Positions 59,185 to 64,000 of a stretch of DNA of 64,000 bases are shown here, piece by piece. The position numbers and the translations under genes were made by a program. Position 1 is the first letter of the stretch. Every line of letters begins with the position of its first letter. The stretch comes from a virus, in the IMG/VR virus record IMGVR_UViG_3300028388_003280, positions 1 through 64,000 of that record; one strand, written 5' to 3'. The notes below the pieces were generated by a model, which saw nothing but the letters and a program-made list of their open reading frames with translations, was not told the origin of the DNA and searched no databases.

Positions 59185-59387
59185 GGGCCTACGACATCAT
59201 GCCAATTGGTGGATCCTGGCCGTGGATCCAGGCTGAGCGCTTCGACGGAAAGTCGATGTACCGCTTAGCCCTGCCTCCAGATGTGCTTACAGAATGGCAT
59301 GTACATTTACCCGATGCTATAGTAGAGTGGAACGACATGGCAGCAGTACGCTCAATGAAGGAGATCGTCGACAGTGAAGAAGATTAG
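59181..59387 (+). CDS. Unidentified 68 aa protein
   Basis: Overlaps the Lar-like gene by 4 bases (ATGA) and the next GTG start by 14. It carries SWPWIQAERFDGKSM and an LPDAIVEWNDMAAVRS segment, acidic end. No family recognised. Confidence 0.55.
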   Translation: MRAYDIMPIGGSWPWIQAERFDGKSMYRLALPPDVLTEWHVHLPDAIVEWNDMAAVRSMKEIVDSEED

Positions 59388-59883
59388 CGCCCTTGCGGTG
59401 CTTTGCCTATTCATTGCCGTCTTTCAGACAGTATCGGATAACAGGCATGAGCCACGAATGCACAATTGGGAAATCGTCACGGATGATCCGGGAATCCCGG
59501 TTCTTCCAGCGCCGCTCCACATTCCAGTCACCGTCACAATCTATCACCCAGTTCCCGAGCAGACCGACTCAACCCCAAACATCGTCGCCTCCGGCAAGAA
59601 GATCAAGATCCACCGCGCACGCTATTACCGCTACGTCGCTGTATCACGCGATCTGCACAAGCGTTGGGGCGGACCTCTCTCGTTTGGCGACATCATTGAG
59701 CTCAAAGATGCGGGCTATCTTTCGGGCTTCTACATCGTCGAAGACACGATGAACGCCCGTTTCAAGAATCATGTAGACGTCTTGCTTTCGCCGGGCGATC
59801 CGCTAGCAAAGTTCCCTAACGCACTACTGGTGATGACCAATGGCACAACACGGATGGAAGACCCTCCACGGGCAGCCTATTGA
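59374..59883 (+). CDS. Secreted 3D-domain protein
   Basis: 169 residues from a GTG start. The N-terminus MKKISALAVLCLFIAVFQTV is a signal peptide (or single membrane anchor). The C-terminal part has the 3D (three-aspartate) fold pattern: VTIYHPVPEQ, YRYVAVSRDL, FGDIIELKDAGYLSGFYIVE, DTMNARFKNHVDVLLS. Bacterial relatives are peptidoglycan-active lytic or resuscitation-type proteins with a double-psi barrel. It could act on the wall at lysis or be a periplasmic factor. The D-x-M-N-x-R-F element is a clear family hallmark. Confidence 0.78.
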   Translation: MKKISALAVLCLFIAVFQTVSDNRHEPRMHNWEIVTDDPGIPVLPAPLHIPVTVTIYHPVPEQTDSTPNIVASGKKIKIHRARYYRYVAVSRDLHKRWGGPLSFGDIIELKDAGYLSGFYIVEDTMNARFKNHVDVLLSPGDPLAKFPNALLVMTNGTTRMEDPPRAAY

Positions 59884-60391
59884 AAGCATCTATGACGAAC
59901 TCGCAACCGTTTTCAAGGAGGCGTATGAGCAAGACTACGACTGCTTTGTCTACGTCGGAACAGACAGCCAGAACCTCGGCTCACGAACCTCGTTCGTACA
60001 AGTGGTTGCTGTCCACATTCTCCGTGACACTGGCCGTGGTGATGGTGGCCGTGTTTACTATATCCGCCATCTGGAGCGTAGGTATCGCTCTCGTCGCGAG
60101 CGTCTTCTCAGGGAAGCAGAGTTGAGCATCAACCTTGCCCAGAAGATTAACCCAGTTTGTGAAGAGCACGGGATTGAGTTTGAGGTCCATGCTGACGTCC
60201 ACTCGAGCCCTGGCCGCAATAACGAGAACAAGAGTCACGAGGTTCACGACGCTGTGGTTGGCTGGGTGAGCGGCATGGGATACAAGTGCGTCACCAAGCC
60301 TGGCGCCTTCGTTGCCAGCATCGTTGCAGATAGACACACCCGCGGGGTCAAGCAACCGCGAAGATTCAAGAAGCACAAGGCCAATAGCTGA
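59840..60391 (+). CDS. RNase H-like protein (YkuK/DUF458-type)
   Basis: 183 residues, overlapping the previous gene by 44 bases. YVGTDSQNLG (about 38-47) supplies the first acid, EAELSINLAQKIN the Glu, and VHADVHSSPG the next Asp; GWVSGMGYKCVTKPGAFVAS and VADRHTR close the fold. This matches the YkuK-type RNase H-like family. The cellular role in Bacillus is unclear; nuclease activity is plausible. A GTATTTA box follows. Confidence 0.82.
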   Translation: MAQHGWKTLHGQPIESIYDELATVFKEAYEQDYDCFVYVGTDSQNLGSRTSFVQVVAVHILRDTGRGDGGRVYYIRHLERRYRSRRERLLREAELSINLAQKINPVCEEHGIEFEVHADVHSSPGRNNENKSHEVHDAVVGWVSGMGYKCVTKPGAFVASIVADRHTRGVKQPRRFKKHKANS

Positions 60392-60398
60392 GTATTTA
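60392..60398 (+). promoter_or_regulatory. GTATTTA box upstream of duplicated cassette
   Basis: GAGTATTTAGATATTGGAGG lies at the end of the YkuK-type gene, 17 bases before ATG 60416. Confidence 0.45.
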
Positions 60399-60415
60399 GA
60401 TATTGGAGGTCCAAC

Positions 60416-60619
60416 ATGGATTCAAGACTAGCACGAAAGATTCAGTCAGAGGCAAACGATCTCATGCGCCTCGGCAAGCAGGCCGACAAGCTACGGCTGA
60501 TGGAAGAAGACGACGTCGAGGAGCTGTATGATATCTCGCAGGACCTCATCGCATCAATCCAGGCACTAGAAGAGGTCGTTACTGCGCTTCGCAAGGAGGC
60601 ACGCAAGAATGAGCGATAA
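60416..60619 (+). CDS. Small helical protein, cassette copy 1 gene A, 67 aa
   Basis: MDSRLARKIQSEANDLMRLG then an acidic helix (EEDDVEELYDISQDLIA) and a basic C-terminus. Entirely helical, heptad-like, so probably a dimeric coiled coil. GGAGG precedes it. Paralogue of the gene at 60902. It overlaps gene B by 11 bases, suggesting coupled translation and a complex between the two products. Confidence 0.7.
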   Translation: MDSRLARKIQSEANDLMRLGKQADKLRLMEEDDVEELYDISQDLIASIQALEEVVTALRKEARKNER

Positions 60620-60902
60620 GCTACCCAAGTATACCCGCGTCATCGTAGAAGGCGAAGAGCAATTCATTCTACGTGAAGCACAGTTCGACCCACGAAAAGC
60701 AAAGCGGCTGCTGAGCCAATTCGGAAGTGGTCTGTTCGGCTATGCAGAAGATGTTAAGGGCGCCCTCGGAGAACAGGATCCTGCATACGCAGCAGAGTTG
60801 ATCGAAGACGTTATATACGATCTTCAAGACCTCGCTGCAGACATGGAAGAGCTCCACGACGAAGCTCGTGCAGCAATGGACGACGACCCGGAGGCCTTCT
60901 AA
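60609..60902 (+). CDS. Small protein, cassette copy 1 gene B, 97 aa
   Basis: MSDKLPKYTRVIVEGEEQFI then LREAQFD, followed by helices and an acidic tail (DDDPEAF). The N-terminal K-L-P-x-Y-x-[RK]-V-I-x-E...[FV]-[IL]-L-R-E block is shared with the gene at 61090 and probably forms a small beta element. Function unknown. Confidence 0.7.
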   Translation: MSDKLPKYTRVIVEGEEQFILREAQFDPRKAKRLLSQFGSGLFGYAEDVKGALGEQDPAYAAELIEDVIYDLQDLAADMEELHDEARAAMDDDPEAF

Positions 60903-61093
60903 TGGATGCACGACTAACACGAGAAATGCAAGCATTCGTCAATGATCTCAAGTCATACTCTCAGGATCTTGCTCGGATCCGCGTTGCATCAAATCCAGAT
61001 GCAGAGGAAGAAGTACAAGACGTCATCGAAGGCATTGTATACATGCGCGATGAACTCGAGTCTCTAGCATACAAACTAAGGAGACAGGGATGA
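60902..61093 (+). CDS. Small helical protein, cassette copy 2 gene A, 63 aa
   Basis: MDARLTREMQAFVNDLKSYS then an acidic helix and KLRRQG end. Same length class, first residues and charge pattern as the gene at 60416. It starts on the last base of the previous stop. Confidence 0.68.
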   Translation: MDARLTREMQAFVNDLKSYSQDLARIRVASNPDAEEEVQDVIEGIVYMRDELESLAYKLRRQG

Positions 61094-61362
61094 GCAAGCT
61101 ACCACGGTATCGCAAGGTCATCAATGAGCATTCAGATGTTCCGGAGCGTTGGGTCCTTCGCGAAGGGGTTGAGAGCGACCTGAAGATGTACTCACGAACA
61201 TTGGCTGATATGTCCAAGGACCTGAAGAAGGCTATGGGCATGGAACCAGCAAAAGCTGCTGAAGCCCTCAGCGATCTAGTAAACGATTGCAATGAGCTTC
61301 TGAACGAACTCGACGGACTTCAAGACGATCTCCGCGATGAACTCGAGGACCTAGGATACTAA
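61090..61362 (+). CDS. Small protein, cassette copy 2 gene B, 90 aa
   Basis: MSKLPRYRKVINEHSDVPER then WVLREGV and a helical, acidic remainder (LNELDGLQDDLRDELEDLGY). Paralogue of the 97-residue protein at 60609. It overlaps gene A by 4 bases, as in copy 1. Role unknown. Confidence 0.68.
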   Translation: MSKLPRYRKVINEHSDVPERWVLREGVESDLKMYSRTLADMSKDLKKAMGMEPAKAAEALSDLVNDCNELLNELDGLQDDLRDELEDLGY

Positions 61363-61365
61363 TCC

Positions 61366-61587
61366 ATGGCATCTATTTCTGAAGAGCGCGCTGACCAGAT
61401 GATCGCCCAAATCATGGACGAGTATCCGCCTGGCAAGAAGCGCAAGTTTCTGTTGAAGCAAGTCTTCACGGCCTTCATGAAGGGCATGCCTAAGAAGCAA
61501 GCCGTCATGCGGGCCAACAACTTCGTTCTGAAGTACAATCTTGACCAGACCGACAAGATCCCACTCTTTCGGTATGGCCGAGGGTAG
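61366..61587 (+). CDS. Unidentified 73 aa protein
   Basis: Begins three bases after the cassette. Helical N-terminus (EERADQMIAQIMDEYPPGKK) and a basic middle (KRKFLLKQVFTAFMKGMPKK). No motif. Its stop is adjacent to a TGTGCA-type promoter for the next gene. Confidence 0.6.
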   Translation: MASISEERADQMIAQIMDEYPPGKKRKFLLKQVFTAFMKGMPKKQAVMRANNFVLKYNLDQTDKIPLFRYGRG

Positions 61588-61616
61588 TGTGCAACGCCTA
61601 CCCGTTCTGGTATAGT
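61588..61616 (+). promoter_or_regulatory. TGTGCA-N17-TATAGT promoter
   Basis: TGTGCA (61588-61593), a 17-base spacer ending TTCTGG, and TATAGT (61611-61616), 28 bases before ATG 61645. Together with the copy at 62029 it is the clearest member of the family; the two also share spacer letters. Confidence 0.68.
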
Positions 61617-61644
61617 CTACTCACCCTAGCACAGAGGTTCCAGC

Positions 61645-61986
61645 ATGGAAATGACTCTCATGGAAGTCAAGATCGGCCCACGGGCCGTTAGAATCGTAGC
61701 CGGCGATCCGAAGACCCACGTCAGTCGGATTCCCCACACGACCGTAGAAATCGTCGATCAGTACGGCGAGGTCGAATACGCCTATCTGTACGAACACACC
61801 CACCCCATGAATGAAATGGAAGCGTGGAAGCAGTTTGGTGACATCTGTCGGCAAGAGGCAGAAGTCGCAATGGATAGGGCGGCTGTGCGGCACGGAGTTG
61901 AGGCAATTGCCGCCAACGGCTTCATCGGTGACTGCATCATCGGCGTTCGTCCGAAGGCAACTGAAAACGATTCTCAACTAGCGTAG
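61645..61986 (+). CDS. Unidentified 113 aa protein
   Basis: AGAGG precedes the ATG. Beta-rich first half (MEMTLMEVKIGPRAVRIVAG, TTVEIVDQYGEVEYAYLY), helical centre (EMEAWKQFGDICRQEAEVAM) and a short strand end. Compact, mixed fold; no recognised family. It is transcribed alone or with few genes, given promoters on both sides, which suggests early expression. Confidence 0.66.
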   Translation: MEMTLMEVKIGPRAVRIVAGDPKTHVSRIPHTTVEIVDQYGEVEYAYLYEHTHPMNEMEAWKQFGDICRQEAEVAMDRAAVRHGVEAIAANGFIGDCIIGVRPKATENDSQLA

Positions 61987-62001
61987 AAACTGCCCTAAAA
62001 A

Positions 62002-62035
62002 GTGTGCACATTTTTTTGTCGGAAACTGTGTGCAC
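62002..62035 (+). repeat. Direct repeat GTGTGCAC x2
   Basis: GTGTGCAC at 62002-62009 and again at 62028-62035, 26 bases apart and separated by a T7 run. The second copy is the -35 of the promoter at 62029-62057. The first could be an operator or a second -35. Confidence 0.5.
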
Positions 62036-62057
62036 GCCCCTACTCGGCTGGTATGAT
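62029..62057 (+). promoter_or_regulatory. TGTGCA-N17-TATGAT promoter
   Basis: TGTGCA (62029-62034), a 17-base spacer ending GGCTGG, and TATGAT (62052-62057). It gives a leader of about 55 bases with a hairpin before ATG 62118. Confidence 0.68.
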
Positions 62058-62071
62058 CTATACACATCGAC

Positions 62072-62088
62072 GCGGTGCGAAGCGCCGC
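62072..62088 (+). other. Leader hairpin before the gene at 62118
   Basis: GCGGTGC-GAA-GCGCCGC: a 7-bp stem (one G-T pair) in the presumed 5' leader, 30 bases before the start codon. It may affect mRNA stability. Confidence 0.4.
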
Positions 62089-62117
62089 CAGAACAAACCA
62101 AGCCTACGAGGTGCACA

Positions 62118-62621
62118 ATGACCGTCAACGCCAAGCAGGCGTTCGTTGCGGTGCGCGAAGCACAGCAGCGCGTCAACGACCGGGTCCTGACCCTTTCGCA
62201 GATCTCCGAGCTCCGCAAGGAGACCCTTGGATGGGACAGCCCCGTCACGCAGTTCCGCAAGTACGCCGACGAGCAGATCAAGGTTCTGCCGCGCGGTGAC
62301 AAGCAGAAGAAGATTCTGCGCTCGCAGAAGGCCGACCTCAGCAAGATGGTCAACGCCCTCCGCGATTCCATGTCCTCGTACGAGGACCTCATCCGCATGA
62401 AGCGCGCGGAGGCTCGTGATAACAAGAGCGCCGTGCGTTTTGAGAAGGCCCGTATTCAGATCGTGGACGCAGTGCGTCGCATGATTGAAGAGGACCGCGC
62501 CAACGCCTACTCCTTCCTGCTCACGCAGTTGGAGCGTGCCGAGGCGACGCAGACGGCTGACGCCGTCGACACCGACGCAGAGAGCGTCACTGACGAAGAG
62601 CATGTCACTATCACTGACTGA
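62118..62621 (+). CDS. Coiled-coil protein, 167 aa
   Basis: Start ATG 62118 with GAGGTG upstream; the frame opens at 62004 but that part spans the promoter. Helical throughout: AKQAFVAVREAQQRVNDRVL, a basic middle (LPRGDKQKKILRSQKADLSK) and an acidic Thr/Ala/Asp-rich tail (VDTDAESVTDEEHVTITD). The composition (G+C-rich third positions) is more strongly biased than its neighbours. Unknown function. Flanked by a strong promoter and a terminator, so it is an independent unit, likely early and abundant. Confidence 0.75.
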   Translation: MTVNAKQAFVAVREAQQRVNDRVLTLSQISELRKETLGWDSPVTQFRKYADEQIKVLPRGDKQKKILRSQKADLSKMVNALRDSMSSYEDLIRMKRAEARDNKSAVRFEKARIQIVDAVRRMIEEDRANAYSFLLTQLERAEATQTADAVDTDAESVTDEEHVTITD

Positions 62622-62645
62622 CAAGCAGACAACTGAACTGCTCGG

Positions 62646-62688
62646 CTACGCCCGTCCGTGCTCGCCCTCCTGCACGGCGCGGGCGTAG
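62646..62688 (+). terminator. Terminator after the coiled-coil gene
   Basis: CTACGCCCG (62646-62654) pairs with CGGGCGTAG (62680-62688), continued by CCGTGC / GCACGG inside. The stem is long and GC-rich, followed by TCTCGTTCCCC, not a clean T run, so termination could be partial. Confidence 0.65.
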
Positions 62689-62709
62689 TCTCGTTCCCCC
62701 TAAGGTATC

Positions 62710-63333
62710 ATGAGAACAATAGCAATAGACATCGACGGCACACTCCGCAACCTAGACATCGCACTTGAAAAGTACTTAGAAGTCGACCACCCACACAGAG
62801 TCAAAACCTTCACCAGCAATCCGGAGTCGTGGAATAAACTCGACCTCGCATTTGGTGGAGACCGCGACGCAGTCATGGATTGGCTCTATGGAACTCGTGC
62901 GTTCCAGACGTTTGGGCAGGCACCAAAGATGTACCGCGATGTCATTGACCACCTCAATGCATTGGACAAACGGGCTAGAGCAGTTGGGGATAGGATAATC
63001 CTCTCCTCTGTTCAGCGTGAGCAGTCAATCACTGCGACCCTATTCTGGCTGGCAAAGAACGGATGCAAGGTGCATCACTATCGTTTCTTTGATAGCTTTG
63101 ATGAAAAGATGGGGGCCGGATACGACATCGTCGTTGACGACCATCCACAGGTTCTGGAAACGGCCAAGGACTTCGGGTCCGAGGCTATCGTGGTTCCGCA
63201 TCCGTACAATGAACACCTCACTACGGAGGACGGATACAAGCGCCTTGACTACGAAGGCGAGAAGCCGACAGGTCTAGCCGGTCTAGCAGATCTGGTCGGC
63301 CTCGGCACATACCAAATTGTCGAAGGAGACTAA
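62710..63333 (+). CDS. HAD-family phosphatase (deoxyribonucleotidase-like)
   Basis: 207 residues. The motif I is AIDIDGTL (5-12) with nucleophile and acid Asp residues, IILSSVQREQ (about 96-105) gives motif II Ser, and YDIVVDDHPQVLETA (about 138-152) motif IV. The cap is a helical insertion, as in 5'(3')-deoxyribonucleotidases. It would remove phosphate from a nucleotide or small metabolite; the substrate is unknown. AAGG precedes the ATG, with only 4-5 bases spacing. Confidence 0.8.
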   Translation: MRTIAIDIDGTLRNLDIALEKYLEVDHPHRVKTFTSNPESWNKLDLAFGGDRDAVMDWLYGTRAFQTFGQAPKMYRDVIDHLNALDKRARAVGDRIILSSVQREQSITATLFWLAKNGCKVHHYRFFDSFDEKMGAGYDIVVDDHPQVLETAKDFGSEAIVVPHPYNEHLTTEDGYKRLDYEGEKPTGLAGLADLVGLGTYQIVEGD

Positions 63334-63335
63334 GT

Positions 63336-64000
63336 ATGTCGATCACCAAGAAGGACATCGAGGACGTCATTGGTAAGCTTGAAGAAGGCGACTACCGTGC
63401 ATTGTTCCTATGTCCCGATTTTGAAAAGCCATCCGGTGGAGTGGGCCTGATCTACGATCACGTCCGCATCCTCAACGAGCTGGGCTTCAATGCCTCGGTC
63501 GTCCACCAGAAGGATGGTTTCGTGCCTGAGTGGCTGGGAGACCGAGCCGAGGGCGTGCCTATCATCTACACGGAGAAAGGCGACCTGAACATCAACATGC
63601 AGGACTTTTTCTTCATCCCTGAGGGGATGACGAATGTCATGCAGCAGATGCAGCAGCAGAACGTGCCAGCCAAGAAGATCGTCTTCTGTCAGAACTGGTA
63701 CTACATCCTGAACGCACTGCAGCCCGGCCAGACCTGGCAGAGCCTTGGAATCGGCGACTGCTTGTCGGTCAGTGAATTCCAGACACGCTACATCCAGAGC
63801 ATTATGCCAGGCATGCGTTGCAAGAATGTCGTCGGCAGCATTGATCCTGAGGTGTTCTACCCGCCTGAGAGCGATGTTGAGAAGAAGCCAATCGTTAGCT
63901 TCTACCCATCTCGTGATCGTGGTGGCATGAAGAGCACCAACGTCATCAAGACGTTCTACCTCCTCTTCCCGCACTTCAAGTGGATCCAGTTCCGCCAGAT
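63336..64000 (+). CDS. Glycosyltransferase, GT4-like (5' part, cut by window end)
   Basis: ATG 63336 follows the previous stop by three bases with AAGGAG upstream; the frame stays open to the window end (221 complete codons). LFLCPDFEKPSGGVGLIYDH (about 24-43) is a GT-B N-terminal strand with the G-G-V loop. Later NVVGSIDPEVFYPP (about 168-181) is the interdomain linker, and PIVSFYPSRDRGGMKSTNVI opens the C-terminal donor domain. The donor motif lies outside the window. Substrate unknown. Confidence 0.85.
   Translation, partial: MSITKKDIEDVIGKLEEGDYRALFLCPDFEKPSGGVGLIYDHVRILNELGFNASVVHQKDGFVPEWLGDRAEGVPIIYTEKGDLNINMQDFFFIPEGMTNVMQQMQQQNVPAKKIVFCQNWYYILNALQPGQTWQSLGIGDCLSVSEFQTRYIQSIMPGMRCKNVVGSIDPEVFYPPESDVEKKPIVSFYPSRDRGGMKSTNVIKTFYLLFPHFKWIQFRQ

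Larger units (their letters stand above)
60416..61362 (+). repeat. Tandemly duplicated two-gene cassette
   Basis: Genes at 60416 and 60902 are paralogues (M-D-[SA]-R-L-x-R start), and those at 60609 and 61090 are paralogues (M-S-x-K-L-P-[KR]-Y start). The pair was therefore duplicated as a unit. The copies have diverged so far that no long nucleotide repeat remains. Confidence 0.8.

Noticed and set aside
60414-61365. Possible CRISPR or direct-repeat array in the duplicated cassette
   Set aside because: Similarity is at protein level between whole genes; no short regular nucleotide repeat or spacer structure.
62690-62715. GGTATCAT before the HAD gene as another TGTRCA-type promoter
   Set aside because: No TGTRCA lies 17 bases upstream and the box overlaps the ribosome site and start codon.
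1-64000. tRNA genes
   Set aside because: No cloverleaf with a GTTC-type T arm was noticed in the gaps, all of which are short; I could not run a tRNA search, so one may be missed.

Overview
The window is one contiguous piece of a T4-like (contractile-tailed, Caudoviricetes) phage genome. Every gene I can support reads on the + strand, genes are packed with 1-14 base overlaps, no intergenic gap exceeds about 210 bases, and head and tail genes run in T4-like order. I see no tRNA, CRISPR array, insertion sequence, integrase or host housekeeping gene. Base composition is moderately GC-rich. The host cannot be named from the sequence; a B12-dependent (class II) ribonucleotide reductase hints at a host that makes or imports cobalamin.

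Layout. 1-0.6 kb: end of a DUF932-type gene. 0.6-9.2 kb: large terminase, portal, two unidentified morphogenesis genes, prohead protease, very acidic scaffold and major capsid protein, closed by a terminator. 9.4-22.9 kb: neck (gp13, gp14), tail terminator-like gene, sheath, a PF12322-like gene with a probable frameshift extension, tail tube, tape measure, and baseplate hub/wedge genes. 23.0-36.9 kb: replication and nucleotide metabolism: a family A DNA polymerase-like protein, gp32-like SSB, UvsX/RecA, 5'-3' exonuclease, DnaB-type helicase, class II RNR, dNMP kinase, dUTPase, family B DNA polymerase (gp43) and dCMP deaminase. 36.9-46.2 kb: a block of mostly small proteins, many starting with the same peptide (MKKSELRQLIREE) followed by an [ILV]-x-E site, interspersed with an M15 peptidase, a nuclease-like protein and an NMNAT/ligase fusion. 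46.2-55.9 kb: a surface-sugar style island (seven glycosyltransferase-like genes, two methyltransferases, a DegT aminotransferase, DUF6165, HD hydrolase). 56.0-64.0 kb: a thymidylate synthase-family enzyme whose active site suggests dCMP hydroxymethylase, a GIY-YIG endonuclease, many small accessory genes, a duplicated two-gene cassette, a HAD phosphatase and the start of another glycosyltransferase.

How it fits together. The prohead protease (gp21 type) should cut capsid, scaffold and internal proteins after [LI]-x-E. The capsid protein has such a site near residue 59, and the repeated N-terminal peptides of the 37-46 kb block look like capsid-targeting sequences of the T4 internal-protein kind. 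I infer that this block encodes proteins packed in the head and ejected with the DNA. The dCMP hydroxymethylase-like gene, dNMP kinase, dUTPase and dCMP deaminase suggest modified cytosine in the phage DNA. Two recurring upstream signals stand out: a TGTRCA-N17-TATNAT promoter at about eight places, mostly before replication and accessory genes, and a GTATTTA box 5-95 bases before eight genes, several of them structural. These are probably early/middle and late promoter classes.
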